This document shows positions 15,313 through 24,823 of a stretch of DNA of 47,052 nucleotides, in pieces (the first letter of the stretch is position 1; each line of letters begins with the position of its first letter). The notes beneath the pieces are model-generated. The model was not told where the DNA came from and made no database searches. It worked only from the letters and a program-made list of their open reading frames with translations. Made by a program: the position numbers and the translations under genes. Source of the stretch: an uncultured Rhodospirillales bacterium (lineage in GTDB: Bacteria; Pseudomonadota; Alphaproteobacteria; RF32; CAG-239); NCBI GenBank assembly GCA_902778645.1, contig CACYYO010000003.1, forward strand, positions 8,949 to 56,000, read 5' to 3'.

Positions 15313-16425
15313 TTAAACATTAAACAAGAAGTTCATCATATCGCCGTCTTGAACAACATACTCTTTGCCTTCCGAGCGCATTTTTCCGGCATCTTTGCAG
15401 GCTTGCTCACTGCCATATTTTACAAAATCATCATAAGAGATTGTTTCTGCCCGAATAAAACCACGCTCAAAATCAGAGTGAATAATTCCGGCACAAACAG
15501 GTGCTTTAGAGCCTTTAATAAATGTCCAGGCACGTACTTCTTTCGGTCCGGCTGTAAAATAGGTTTCTAAGCCGAGCAGTTTATAACCGGCTTTGATGAT
15601 TTTTGATAAGCCTGATTCTTCTAAGCCTAAAGATTCCAAAAATTCTTTCTTTTCTTCTTCGTTTTCTATTTGTGCGATTTCTGACTCAATGGCGGCAGAA
15701 ATAATGACGGCGCCGGCATTTTCTGCCTTTGCTTTTTGAAAGACCGCCTCGGCAAATTTATTGCCGGTTGCGGCAGAAGCCTCATCAACATTGCAAACAT
15801 ATAAAACAGGTTTTGAGGTGAGGAGTTGCAGCATTTTGTATTCTTTGCAGGCTTCTTTATCTTTTTTATCAGGAGCGGCGACTCGTGCGGGTTTCCCCTC
15901 GCGCAAAGCCATCACAATCGGTTCCATAACACGAACTTTTAATTGGGCGTCTTTATCAGATGCGGAAGTTGCTTTTTTCTTGGCTTGGTCGTAGCGTTTC
16001 TCTAAAGATTCCAAGTCTGCAATCATTAATTCGGTTTCGACAATTTCGGCATCTCTGATCGGGTCAACAGAGCCTTCAACGTGGGTGATGTTGTCATCTT
16101 CAAAACAGCGCAAGACATGGATAATGGCATCGGTTTCACGAATATTGGCTAAAAATTGGTTACCCAAGCCTTCGCCTTTAGATGCCCCTTTGACAAGACC
16201 GGCAATATCAACAATCTCGAGTTGTGCCGGTGTGACTTTTTGCGGTTTAACCATATCTGCCAGTTTATCTAAACGAGCATCCGGCACAGCAACGCGTCCG
16301 GTGTTCGGCTCAATGGTGCAGAACGGAAAGTTGGCAGCCTGTGCGGCAATTGTTTGTGTTAAGGCATTGAATAAGGTTGATTTACCGACATTCGGCAGAC
16401 CGACAATACCACAATTAAAACCCAT
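15313..16425 (-). CDS. ychF: Redox-regulated ATPase YchF
   Basis: A 370-residue YchF/OLA1 protein. The P-loop GLPNVGKST is at residues 9-17, followed by the G3 motif DIAG in VDIAGLVKGASKGEGLGNQFL. The NVDE motif in place of NKxD fits its ATP rather than GTP preference. The C-terminal TGS domain ends AGKMRSEGKEYVVQDGDMMNFLFNV. YchF binds ribosomes and is linked to translation start and stress responses. It has a GGAGAC ribosome site and is the last gene of a minus-strand series after trmL. Confidence 0.97.
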   Translation of the reverse strand: MGFNCGIVGLPNVGKSTLFNALTQTIAAQAANFPFCTIEPNTGRVAVPDARLDKLADMVKPQKVTPAQLEIVDIAGLVKGASKGEGLGNQFLANIRETDAIIHVLRCFEDDNITHVEGSVDPIRDAEIVETELMIADLESLEKRYDQAKKKATSASDKDAQLKVRVMEPIVMALREGKPARVAAPDKKDKEACKEYKMLQLLTSKPVLYVCNVDEASAATGNKFAEAVFQKAKAENAGAVIISAAIESEIAQIENEEEKKEFLESLGLEESGLSKIIKAGYKLLGLETYFTAGPKEVRAWTFIKGSKAPVCAGIIHSDFERGFIRAETISYDDFVKYGSEQACKDAGKMRSEGKEYVVQDGDMMNFLFNV

Positions 16426-16453
16426 TTTTAGTCTCCTTCTCTACCCTTTCTAA

Positions 16454-16473
16454 CTTTCCCTAGCAAGGGAAAG
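16454..16473. other. Short perfect palindrome between trmL and ychF
   Basis: CTTTCCCT-AGCA-AGGGAAAG, an 8-bp perfect stem about 30 bases upstream of the ychF start in its leader. There is no T run, so it is not a standard terminator. It resembles the CTTCCCT...AGGGAAG boxes found at 46328-46349. Confidence 0.5.
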
Positions 16474-16531
16474 AATAATCAGCATTTTATGTAAGCAACT
16501 CAATAACATTAAATCTTTCAGAACTCAAGTA

Positions 16532-17008
16532 TTATTTGCTGATTTTCGGGAAAGAATCGGTTTGACGCAAGCATTCTCCAACGACCATGACCGCAGAAAC
16601 GGCAACATTAATGGAGCGAGCTTTTTCATTCATCGGAATAAGTAATCTGGCATCGGCAATTTGGTGGACATCTTCCGGCACACCGGCAGATTCTCTGCCC
16701 ATGAGGATAATATCATTTTTTTCAAATTTAAAATCAGTATAAGGTTTGCTGGCATGTGTGGTCAGTAAAACGATACGTCCGTATTCTTGCGGGTGTTCGG
16801 CACGATATGCCAAAAAATGTTCCCATGATTTATGGCGGCGGTAGGTAACAAGATTTAAGTAATCCATACCAGCACGTTTGAGATTGTGCTCCGAAAAAAC
16901 AAATCCGCAAGGCTCAATAATATCCAATTCAACATCGAGACAAGCGCCTAAGCGCAGAAGTGTTCCGGTGTTTTGGGGAATGTCAGGTTGAAATAGGGCA
17001 AGACGCAT
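16532..17008 (-). CDS. trmL: tRNA (cytidine/uridine-34-2'-O)-methyltransferase TrmL
   Basis: A 158-residue SPOUT methyltransferase of the TrmL (YibK) group, which methylates the 2'-OH of the wobble base of certain tRNA-Leu. It has the family's N-terminal LALFQPDIPQNTGTLLRLGA, LKRAGMDYL and the knot motifs LMGRESAGVP and ARSINVAVSA. An AAAGGAG site is present. It starts 17 bases after the Pit gene and is probably co-transcribed with it. Confidence 0.95.
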   Translation of the reverse strand: MRLALFQPDIPQNTGTLLRLGACLDVELDIIEPCGFVFSEHNLKRAGMDYLNLVTYRRHKSWEHFLAYRAEHPQEYGRIVLLTTHASKPYTDFKFEKNDIILMGRESAGVPEDVHQIADARLLIPMNEKARSINVAVSAVMVVGECLRQTDSFPKISK

Positions 17009-17025
17009 TTTTTTCTCCTTTCAAA

Positions 17026-18075
17026 TCAATGGTAGACTTGTAGTTGGAATACGTTTTCTAAAAAGAATAAAGCGACAAAACATAAAATGCCGGCGATAAC
17101 CGGTGTCGTTATCCATCCTATGGCAATGCGTCCTAAAATTCCCCATTTTATTTCTCTTCCGCCTTTTGCTAAGCCAACGCCAATAACCGCTCCGATAACT
17201 GCTTGTGAGCAGGATACGGGGACCAGGGGAAGAGAGGGAAGGTGCATGCTTGTCAGTAAATCTTTTAAGCCTTGAGACGAGAAAATAAATAAAGTCAGAC
17301 TTTGTGCCAGTACGACAATCCATGCAACTTGGGGAGACATTGACATTAATCTTTTGCCGACGGTTGCCATGGTCTTTTGTGAATAGGTAAATACACCGAC
17401 GCTAATAGCTATGCTGCCGATAAGGAATAAAACTTGTGTGCCGTTGAGGCTGAAACCGCGGAGATTAATTCCTCTGAAAGGGTTGGCCTCAACAAAAGCT
17501 CCCATAACATTGGCAATGTTGTTGGCTCCTAAGGCATAAGCCCCGAAGGCGCCGGTCAAGATTAATCCCCAGCGCGTAATTTGATCAAGTCGTAACAAAT
17601 GAAGACTGGAATGTTTAATACCCCATTTTATGAAATAATAGAGAGCGATGGCGAATCCTCCGGAAATGAGAGGGCAAAAAATCCATGTGCTGATGATTTT
17701 GCTTAATACGCTTATATCTGTCGGTTTGCCACTGTATAAGTTCCAACCGACAATGGCGCCGACAATAGCCTGTGAGGTGGAAACCGTCAGACCTGATTTG
17801 ACCATCCAGTAAACTGTCAAGGCTGCGGCGAAAGCCGTCATAAATGAGCCGGCGATGGCATTAATCGCGCCCAGGTCTCCCAGAGTTTGACTGGCACCGG
17901 CACCTGCGTAAACGGCGCCTAAGGTCACGAAAACAGAGGCAATTACAGCGGCGGTCTTGAATTTGACCATTTTGGTCCCGACAGCCGTGCCAAAGATGTT
18001 GGCGGCATCATTTGCGCCTAATGACCACCCTAAAAATAAACCGCTACTGATAAAAAATAAAAAACTGTAATCCAT
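17026..18075 (-). CDS. Low-affinity inorganic phosphate transporter, Pit family
   Basis: A 349-residue membrane protein with about ten segments and the two Pit signatures, SLGANDAANIFGTAVG near residue 20 and ALGANNIANVMGAFVE in the second half. An STSQAIVGAIVGW motif recurs as CSQAVIGAVIGVG. Pit proteins move metal-phosphate complexes driven by protons or sodium. Its stop-start junction with the DUF47 gene overlaps by one base. The pair is a common unit in which the DUF47/PhoU-like partner modulates transport. Confidence 0.93.
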   Translation of the reverse strand: MDYSFLFFISSGLFLGWSLGANDAANIFGTAVGTKMVKFKTAAVIASVFVTLGAVYAGAGASQTLGDLGAINAIAGSFMTAFAAALTVYWMVKSGLTVSTSQAIVGAIVGWNLYSGKPTDISVLSKIISTWIFCPLISGGFAIALYYFIKWGIKHSSLHLLRLDQITRWGLILTGAFGAYALGANNIANVMGAFVEANPFRGINLRGFSLNGTQVLFLIGSIAISVGVFTYSQKTMATVGKRLMSMSPQVAWIVVLAQSLTLFIFSSQGLKDLLTSMHLPSLPLVPVSCSQAVIGAVIGVGLAKGGREIKWGILGRIAIGWITTPVIAGILCFVALFFLENVFQLQVYH

Positions 18076-18734
18076 CAGATGTCTCTTTTTATTGTGAAAA
18101 TAAGCAATTCATCAATACAATCTTCGGCAATGTCTGCAATGTCCTCAATTTCCGTAATCAAGGCACTTAGCTGTAACTTGTTTGCCAGAGGTAAATCGGT
18201 ATTGAATAAATCTTCTTTCATGGCGCCGGAGGTTAAATCGGTTTCGTGCTCGATGAAATAAACTTTTTGTGAATAGTCACGAACCGTGCTGATGTCCCGG
18301 AAAAAAGCGCGTGAGGCAATGGCCATATTTTCGCAGCAATCAGAAACTTGTTCGCATAATTCCAGCAAACGAATATGATATTCTTTGGGAATGTCCGGAT
18401 GTTCAATGTAGAATCGGTAGGCAACTTCGTCGAATTTGTTAATTACTTTATCAATGTTTTCAACCAGATTGAGAACATCTGCCCGCAAATCCGGAATCAG
18501 ATTTTGGATGTATAATCTGTTTTCGATATCTCGTCTTAAATTGTCGGCATCGTGCTCAATTTTTTTGACTTGTTTATTGGCTTTTTTGTAAGCCTCTCCA
18601 CACCCTTCGTTCAGGTATTTCTTGATTGCCTTTTTGAAGGTCATGGCGGCATCAATTACCTTGTCATGAAATTTATCAATTTGCAATTCAAGTTCTTTGG
18701 TTTGGGAAAATAGTGAGCCTTTTAGGTGAAACAT
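18075..18734 (-). CDS. DUF47 / PhoU-like accessory protein of Pit
   Basis: A 219-residue, highly helical soluble protein of the DUF47 family: KQVKKIEHDADNLRRDIENRLY, NLVENIDKVINKFDEVAYRFYIE and ALITEIEDIADIAEDCIDELL. The acidic clusters resemble the metal-binding helices of PhoU. Genes of this family are found beside Pit transporters, as here with a one-base overlap. The stated role, regulating phosphate uptake, is from that context. It is the first gene of the minus-strand run toward trmL and ychF. Confidence 0.92.
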   Translation of the reverse strand: MFHLKGSLFSQTKELELQIDKFHDKVIDAAMTFKKAIKKYLNEGCGEAYKKANKQVKKIEHDADNLRRDIENRLYIQNLIPDLRADVLNLVENIDKVINKFDEVAYRFYIEHPDIPKEYHIRLLELCEQVSDCCENMAIASRAFFRDISTVRDYSQKVYFIEHETDLTSGAMKEDLFNTDLPLANKLQLSALITEIEDIADIAEDCIDELLIFTIKRDI

Positions 18735-18897
18735 GTGTCCTCGCGATGTTTAAAATTTTTTCTTCAGTGTATCTTGAGATTATGAAAAAAGAGTTTAGTT
18801 TTTGATAACAGAATTGTAAAATTATTAAAAAATATGCTTGTCAATCAGTTTTAGATTATATACATTACTACTGTTATAAATTTTATATAAAAGGATT

Positions 18898-19626
18898 ATG
18901 AATATGAGTAAATCAAATTCTATGTTTGTTTCCGTAGCAGCTTTGGTTGTGTCTTTGGTTGCGTTGGGATTGTGTTTGTTCGGGTGCAAAAAAGGTGATT
19001 CTGTTTCTGTAGAAGAGGCTTTGAAGGCAAACCCTGAGATGGTTGTTAATGCAATTAAGCAATATGAGCAAAATATGAGAGAGCAGGCTATGGCTGAGGC
19101 TAAAAAGCTTGTTCAAGCTAATATTGAAGAAATGAATAACGATGCTGATACACCGTTTGTCGGCCCGAAAGATGCTAAGGTAACGGTTGTTGAGTTCTTT
19201 GATTATTCTTGCGGCTATTGCCACAGATTGTTCCCAGAGTTGAAGTCTGTTGTTGATGCTAATGCAGATGTAAAATTTGTTTTCAAACCATTGACTTTCT
19301 TGGGTGATGTTTCTTTAGCAGCAGCTAAAGCCAGTGTTGCTGCCGGTAAGCAAGGCAAATTTGCTGAAATGCACAATGCTTTGTTCGGGGCAAAAGAGCG
19401 TTTGACTAAAGAAAAAATCAGAGCGATTGCTGAAGAGCAAGGTTTGGATATGACAAAGTTTGATGCAGATGTTAACTCTGAAGAAGTTTCTAAGATGTTG
19501 GGTAAAGTCAGCACCTTAGCTAATAAGATTCAGGTTAACGGTGTTCCGGTCTTGTTTGTCAATGGTGAAATGTTGCAAACATTGAATGGGGCTGATATCC
19601 AGGCTCGTATCGACGAAGCTAAATAA
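18898..19626 (+). CDS. DsbA-family thiol:disulfide oxidoreductase, membrane-anchored
   Basis: A 242-residue protein with an N-terminal hydrophobic anchor (about 9-29) ending LFGC, which may be a lipobox although Phe at -2 is unusual. An acidic helical spacer (35-85) follows, then a thioredoxin domain with CGYC at 105-108 (FFDYSCGYCHRLFPEL) and the cis-Pro loop NGVPVLFVNG (Pro217). This resembles the Com1/DsbA group that forms or shuffles disulfides in periplasmic proteins. It is a single gene with an AAGGA site and a strong terminator, and it converges on the XerC-type gene. Confidence 0.92.
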   Translation: MNMSKSNSMFVSVAALVVSLVALGLCLFGCKKGDSVSVEEALKANPEMVVNAIKQYEQNMREQAMAEAKKLVQANIEEMNNDADTPFVGPKDAKVTVVEFFDYSCGYCHRLFPELKSVVDANADVKFVFKPLTFLGDVSLAAAKASVAAGKQGKFAEMHNALFGAKERLTKEKIRAIAEEQGLDMTKFDADVNSEEVSKMLGKVSTLANKIQVNGVPVLFVNGEMLQTLNGADIQARIDEAK

Positions 19627-19648
19627 TTTCATTGTGCTTTGTAAAAAA

Positions 19649-19678
19649 AACCTCTGAGCGAATGTTCAGAGGTTTTTT
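19649..19678. terminator. Bidirectional terminator between dsbA-like and xerC-like genes
   Basis: AACCTCTGA and TCAGAGGTT form a 9-bp stem around GCGAATGT, with A runs on one side and T runs on the other, so it can serve both convergent genes. It overlaps the stop codon of the recombinase gene. Confidence 0.9.
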
Positions 19679-20615
19679 ATTTTTGCCATTTTTGGTATTC
19701 TTCAGTCATTTTTTCGATATTGACTTCGGTATAGCGTTGAGTGGTTGAAAGAGAGGCATGACCGAGGAGTTCTTGGATGGCGCGCAAATCTGTTCCTTGA
19801 GCCAGCAGGTGGGTGGCAAAAGAGTGTCTGAGTGCGTGAGGGGTTATCGAATCCGGCAGTCCTAAATAGAGGCGTATTTTTTGCATTTGTCGCTGAACAA
19901 TACGAGGGAGTAAGCGTTCCCCTCTGGCTCCCAAAAATAAGGGTTCTCCAGTACGCATCTTATACGGACATTGTTGCAAGTAGGCCTCAATGCTTTCCGT
20001 GACGATAGGTAATAATGGGACAATACGTTCTTTATTGCCCTTACCTTTAATATGAAGGTAGTTCTCGGCAGTTATGTCTCCTATATTTAGATTGAGCGCT
20101 TCGGAAATTCGTAAACCGCACCCGTAAAGTAATGTAAAAATAGCTGTGTCTCGGAGGCCTTGCCAGGGTTGTTTACTGAAACTTTGAGCCTCTTTCAGGA
20201 GTGTAAATGTATCGTCAACTTCAAGGGCGCGAGGTAGAATTTTGGGTAGTTTGGGCGAGGCAATAATAGATAATGAGGTATTGCAGATATAGTTATTTTT
20301 ATTGAGCCATTTGAAAAAGTTTTTGAGGGCGGAAAGTTCCCGGGCAATACTGCTTTTTTCGAGATGTTGACTTGTTCGTTCACGAAGAAAAGAACGGAAT
20401 GTATGTGCATCCGCTTGGGCAAAATCTTCTAAACAGATCAGTTGCTTTTTTTGATGGTGAAGCATATCAATAAATGCCTCAATATCCTGTGTGTATGAGG
20501 AAACAGTGTTTGAGGAGTACCTCTTGATATTCAGCAGCCAATCTTGCCAGCGACGAAGAATTTCCTGCATTTGCGAATCAATGTTATTGATATTTTCTAA
20601 TGACACGTTTAACAC
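19677..20615 (-). CDS. xerC: Tyrosine recombinase, XerC type
   Basis: A 312-residue tyrosine recombinase. The SAM-like core-binding domain spans about 15-115 and the catalytic domain 130-305, with Arg169 (GCGLRISE), the Lys of KGKGNKER (about 190-192), His260 and Arg263 (HALRHSF), His286 (LGHASLSTT) and Tyr295 (QRYTEV). The size and the motifs fit the chromosomal XerC/XerD pair that resolves dimers at dif. XerC is preferred because of its length and N-terminus. Its neighbours are ordinary chromosomal genes, so I see no reason to call it a phage integrase. Confidence 0.9.
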   Translation of the reverse strand: MLNVSLENINNIDSQMQEILRRWQDWLLNIKRYSSNTVSSYTQDIEAFIDMLHHQKKQLICLEDFAQADAHTFRSFLRERTSQHLEKSSIARELSALKNFFKWLNKNNYICNTSLSIIASPKLPKILPRALEVDDTFTLLKEAQSFSKQPWQGLRDTAIFTLLYGCGLRISEALNLNIGDITAENYLHIKGKGNKERIVPLLPIVTESIEAYLQQCPYKMRTGEPLFLGARGERLLPRIVQRQMQKIRLYLGLPDSITPHALRHSFATHLLAQGTDLRAIQELLGHASLSTTQRYTEVNIEKMTEEYQKWQK

Positions 20616-20739
20616 CCCTTTTGTTGGCCAGTATATGCAAAAATGGTTAAATTTTTCCGAAAATATTAATCAGGGGTTGACCGTTGCTTAAAAAATGGTT
20701 AGTCTGGCAAAAAATATGTGACTACCAAAGGGGGCGTTT

Positions 20740-22146
20740 ATGCTTTTTTCGTCGATGACTTTCGTGTTTGTCTTTTTACCGATAGTCAGTGCTGTTTATT
20801 TATTAGCACGTAAAGATATCCAAAATTATATTTTACTTGCTGCAAGTATTCTGTTTTACGCATGGGGAGAACCCCGTTATTTGGCAATTATGTTGCTCAC
20901 TATTTTAGTTAATTATGTTGGTGCTAACTATATCAGCCGCAGTAAAAACAAAAAACATCGCCAGTGGTTGTTGGCGGTAACAATTATCAGTGATTTGAGT
21001 TTTCTGTTTTATTTTAAGTATTTTAATTTTGTGATGGATAATGTTAACTCGCTCTTCCAGACGCAGCTGGAATTTGTCGATGTTGTGATGCCGATTGGTA
21101 TTTCTTTTTATACGTTTCAAGCTTTATCTTATGTGGTTGATGTTTACCGAGGAGAGGTTAAGGCACAAAGAGATATTTATAAATTGGCGCTCTATATTTG
21201 TTTGTTTCCGCAATTGGTAGCCGGACCTATTGTGAAGTACCATGATGTTGAGAATCAGATTGATCATCGTGAGATAACGTTTGATAAAGTTACATATGGT
21301 GTAAAGCGTTTTATTATCGGTTTGGCAAAAAAAATGTTGTTGGCAAACACGCTGGGTGTTGTTGCAGATAAGGTTTTTGCACAACCTGTTGAGCATTTTG
21401 ATTGTTTTACAGCCTGGCTTGGAATTATCAGCTATACACTGCAACTTTTTTATGACTTTAGCGGTTATTCTGATATGGCAATCGGGTTGGGAGCTATTTT
21501 CGGATTTAAGTTCTTAGAAAACTTTAATTACCCGTATATTTCAAAATCGATTACAGAGTTTTGGCGACGTTGGCATATTTCTCTTTCGACTTGGTTTAAG
21601 GAATATTTGTATATTCCACTGGGTGGTAACAGGGTTTCAAAAGTCAGAAACTATTTTAATTTATGGCTGGTCTTTTTGACAACAGGTTTTTGGCATGGCG
21701 CAAGTTGGAATTTTGTTGTGTGGGGTATATGGCACGGATTGTTTATTGTTTTTGAAAAAGCAACCGGTTGGCATAAAAAAGAAGGTGGCTGGAAGTTATC
21801 GGTAGCACACCATGTTTATTGTATGATGGCGGTTATCTTTGGACTGGTTATTTTTCGTTCTGAGACTCTTGGGTATGCCGGAAATTACATGTTAAGAATG
21901 TTGGGGCTGTTGAGTTCGTCGACAAATACTTATGGACTTGAGTATTATGTTAATACTGTTCAGGTGTTTGTTTTGGTGTTAGCAGTTATCTTATGTGCAC
22001 CTTTATTCTCCGGTATCTTGAGTATTGACTATAGACGAAAATGGTTGCGTGCGTTGGTAAATGTATGGTTGATGTTTTTATTTATTTTATCAACAGCATC
22101 CATTGCGGCATCAACATATAATCCCTTTATTTATTTTAGGTTTTAA
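20740..22146 (+). CDS. MBOAT-family O-acyltransferase, AlgI/PatA-like
   Basis: A 468-residue protein with about eleven membrane segments and the MBOAT signature. It has GISFYTFQALSYVVDVYRG, FPQLVAGPI, YDFSGYSDMAIGLG, EFWRRWHISLSTWFKEYLYIPLGG and TTGFWHGASWNFVVWGIWHG, with likely catalytic His319 and His332. Such proteins pass an acetyl group from the cytoplasm across the membrane for O-acetylation of an extracellular polysaccharide or peptidoglycan. The next gene, 15 bases on, encodes an AlgJ-like periplasmic partner. The acceptor polymer cannot be told from this window, as no polysaccharide synthase is nearby. Confidence 0.93.
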   Translation: MLFSSMTFVFVFLPIVSAVYLLARKDIQNYILLAASILFYAWGEPRYLAIMLLTILVNYVGANYISRSKNKKHRQWLLAVTIISDLSFLFYFKYFNFVMDNVNSLFQTQLEFVDVVMPIGISFYTFQALSYVVDVYRGEVKAQRDIYKLALYICLFPQLVAGPIVKYHDVENQIDHREITFDKVTYGVKRFIIGLAKKMLLANTLGVVADKVFAQPVEHFDCFTAWLGIISYTLQLFYDFSGYSDMAIGLGAIFGFKFLENFNYPYISKSITEFWRRWHISLSTWFKEYLYIPLGGNRVSKVRNYFNLWLVFLTTGFWHGASWNFVVWGIWHGLFIVFEKATGWHKKEGGWKLSVAHHVYCMMAVIFGLVIFRSETLGYAGNYMLRMLGLLSSSTNTYGLEYYVNTVQVFVLVLAVILCAPLFSGILSIDYRRKWLRALVNVWLMFLFILSTASIAASTYNPFIYFRF

Positions 22147-22161
22147 TGGTAAGAGAATGCT

Positions 22162-23928
22162 ATGACTAAAAAAGTTTTAATTATCTCCTTGTTTTTAAGT
22201 ACAATTGTTACTTTGTTGTTTTCACCTCTGTATCTTCATCATGGTTTTTGGAAAAATTGGGATGAAAAAAGAGCTTATGTTGAGTTTTTTAATCAGGGAA
22301 GTGTAGGTAATTCTCTGAAGTTTGAAAAAGCGAGTAAATCTGTTAAAGTTTCTTATCCTGAAGTGCTTAAAAATGTAGCCGATGTAGATAAAAGCGGACA
22401 AGGCTTACTTATGGCATTTAAGAGTGGTCTGTTTTATCGTGAACAGAATATCCAATTGACGGCTGTCGGTAACGGACGGTTGATTATTAATTTTCAACCT
22501 CAGCATAAAGAGTTTGCTCGCATCGCCACTCTGAAAACAGGGCAAATAAGATTTTTTGATATTACTTTGGGAAAGCAAAAGCTTCCTCTGAAAAGCAGAT
22601 TTGTAAAGCGTGTGCGTGACGGAGAGCGAATTTTATTGTCATTTCAGGCAAAAAAAGTGTTTAGCCTATGGGAGATGTTATGTCACATCGATTGGTTGAT
22701 GTTTATTATTACATTTTCTTTGAGTTTCTTTTTGGCTTTGCTGGTCGTTCGTTATTTGTCTCGTTTTAAAATTGATACAAAAGCATCACGAATAGATATT
22801 GTTTTTTTGAGTGGATTTTTTATTTTTCTGATGTTGCCCTTGAGTCATATTTCGGAAGATGGTGTTTCAGAACAAGAAGGTCGCGTTTTTTCGCAGCATC
22901 CTCGTTTATGGGGGGAAGAAACCTTAAATTATCAGTACGGACGTCAGTTTGAAAATTGGTTTAATGATCATTTTTTCGGACGTAATTGGTTCATCAGTTT
23001 TTATAACGGTATCCAAAATGCGATTGGCGGCAAAGGTAATAAGAAAGTTCTGATCGGTCAGCAAGATTGGCTTTATATCGCAGATTCATCGGCTGTTTCT
23101 ATGTATCAAAATATGAATTTGTTCTCAGAAAAAGAATTACAGACAGCCGGGAACAAAATGCAGGAATTTGTTGACGAAGCACATCGTCATGGGGTTAAAG
23201 ATGTCTATTTTTATTTTAGTCCGGATAAAGAGACATTGTATTCGGAGTTTTATCCGACATATATTACCAAGCAAGGTGAGAGTTCTCGTTTGCAACAGTT
23301 CTTGGCTTTTTTGCAAAAAGAGTATCCTCAGCTGAAAGTTATGAGCTCCGTTTCTTCTTTGCAAAAAATCAAAAAGAAAGGAGAGCAACTGTTTTGTAAA
23401 ACAGGTTCACATATGACGGGGATTGGTAGTTATTATGAATACTTGTTGTTTATGCGTGGTATTAAAAAGGACTATCCGTTTCTTAAAATTTTAAGCGGGC
23501 AGGATGTTTCTATTCAAGAAGCATATGATTGTGATATGGATTTATATCGTATGCTTAATGATAAAAATTATTCTAAACGTAATGCTTATCATAAAAATGT
23601 GATTATAAAAAATCCGAAGGCCGAGGTTATTGAGGGACATTATCGCTTTAACCAATCGTTGGGGGATGTTCATATTTATACAAATAAGGAAGCTAATAAC
23701 CATCTTAAACTTTTGTTCTTGACGGATAGTTTCGGGTTGAGGTGGAAGCAATATTTGGCTGAAACGTTTGCATCTGTTTATAATATTTTTACAGCTCACG
23801 GTGCGGATTATACGTTTTTTGAAGATGAATTGGAGGCTCTTAAAAATTATAAACCGGATATTATTGTTATCGAATCAACAGAGCGATTTTTACAGCGGTT
23901 CTTAAATTTAGAGTTTCCGAAAATTTAG
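22162..23928 (+). CDS. AlgJ/AlgX-like (DHHW) acetyltransferase partner
   Basis: A 588-residue protein with an N-terminal membrane segment (about 5-25) and a second, longer one (about 175-195). The C-terminal SGNH-like domain (about 290-560) has FYFSPDKETLYSEFYP, KTGSHMTGIGSYYEYL (His417) and LFLTDSFGLRW (Asp522, Ser523). This is the pattern of AlgJ/AlgX, which place acetyl groups delivered by the MBOAT partner onto a polymer in the periplasm. The insert between the two membrane segments is longer than in AlgJ and may form an extra domain. Its end overlaps the convergent ispA gene by four bases. Confidence 0.85.
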   Translation: MTKKVLIISLFLSTIVTLLFSPLYLHHGFWKNWDEKRAYVEFFNQGSVGNSLKFEKASKSVKVSYPEVLKNVADVDKSGQGLLMAFKSGLFYREQNIQLTAVGNGRLIINFQPQHKEFARIATLKTGQIRFFDITLGKQKLPLKSRFVKRVRDGERILLSFQAKKVFSLWEMLCHIDWLMFIITFSLSFFLALLVVRYLSRFKIDTKASRIDIVFLSGFFIFLMLPLSHISEDGVSEQEGRVFSQHPRLWGEETLNYQYGRQFENWFNDHFFGRNWFISFYNGIQNAIGGKGNKKVLIGQQDWLYIADSSAVSMYQNMNLFSEKELQTAGNKMQEFVDEAHRHGVKDVYFYFSPDKETLYSEFYPTYITKQGESSRLQQFLAFLQKEYPQLKVMSSVSSLQKIKKKGEQLFCKTGSHMTGIGSYYEYLLFMRGIKKDYPFLKILSGQDVSIQEAYDCDMDLYRMLNDKNYSKRNAYHKNVIIKNPKAEVIEGHYRFNQSLGDVHIYTNKEANNHLKLLFLTDSFGLRWKQYLAETFASVYNIFTAHGADYTFFEDELEALKNYKPDIIVIESTERFLQRFLNLEFPKI

Positions 23929-24821
23929 TGGTCGCGTTCTAAGATAAATTGAGCCAGTTCTTTTAAGGTCTCTGCTTGAGGGCCGAAAATGTCGAGAGCG
24001 TTTTGAGCCTGTTTAATTAAATCGGTAGCAAGGGCTTTGGCCTTATCTAATCCATAAAGGCTGACGAAGGTTATTTTGCCTTGAATGTCGTCTTTACCGA
24101 GAGTTTTCCCCACTAGAGTTTGATTGCCGATAACGTCTAAAATATCGTCCGTTATTTGAAAGGCGATGCCAATCCCTCGAGAGTACTTTTGCAGGGCTTC
24201 TGTTTGTTGATTGGTTGCTTTTCCTAAAATAGCGCCGGCACGGCAGGCAAAGCTAATCAGGCGCCCGGTTTTCATTTCTTCAATATGGTGAATAAGTTTT
24301 TCCGGTTCTAAATTTGCTTTGTTTTCTTCAGACAAGAGGTCGAGCATTTGCCCGGCAACCATGCCGTCAAAAGCTCCTGCATTTTGGGATAGGGCAGAAA
24401 TAAGTTGCAGGCGAACAGTGCTGTCAGGATGTGTTTTTTCTTGGGACAGCAGTTCGAATGCGTAAGTGAGTAATCCGTCACCGGCGAGGATTGCGGTTGC
24501 TTCGTCAAAAGCTTTGTGACAGGTTGGTTTACCGCGGCGCAGGTCATCATTGTCCATAGCCGGCAGGTCGTCGTGAATGAGCGAATAGCTGTGTAAGCAT
24601 TCCAAAGCCACTGCGGTATTTATGGATTGTTCAAATGAGATACCGAAGAGTTTTGCCGTATGATAAACTAAAAAAGGGCGTAACCGTTTGCCACCGTTGG
24701 TGACAGCGTAAGACATCGCTTCAACAACACGCTTTTCTGCACCTTGAGGCGATGGAAAGTAGGCGGGAAGAATTTGGTTGAAACGATTTGCGTATTCTTT
24801 AAGAGCGGTGGTGACAGGCAT
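23925..24821 (-). CDS. ispA: Polyprenyl (farnesyl/geranyl) diphosphate synthase
   Basis: A 298-residue class I prenyltransferase. The first aspartate-rich motif is DDLPAMD at 84-90 (the short-chain FARM type with two extra residues), the second is DDILD at 225-229, and GGKRLRPFL and MKTGRLISFAC lie between. It condenses IPP with DMAPP and GPP to make farnesyl diphosphate, the precursor of undecaprenyl phosphate and quinone chains. It lies directly behind xseB (2-base gap), the arrangement found in many Proteobacteria, though dxs is not adjacent here. Confidence 0.94.
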   Translation of the reverse strand: MPVTTALKEYANRFNQILPAYFPSPQGAEKRVVEAMSYAVTNGGKRLRPFLVYHTAKLFGISFEQSINTAVALECLHSYSLIHDDLPAMDNDDLRRGKPTCHKAFDEATAILAGDGLLTYAFELLSQEKTHPDSTVRLQLISALSQNAGAFDGMVAGQMLDLLSEENKANLEPEKLIHHIEEMKTGRLISFACRAGAILGKATNQQTEALQKYSRGIGIAFQITDDILDVIGNQTLVGKTLGKDDIQGKITFVSLYGLDKAKALATDLIKQAQNALDIFGPQAETLKELAQFILERDH

Positions 24822-24823
24822 GA

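Noticed and set aside
19677-20615. Phage or island integrase for the tRNA-Gln scar
   Set aside because: The recombinase fits chromosomal XerC in size and motifs and lies 9 kb away among ordinary genes.
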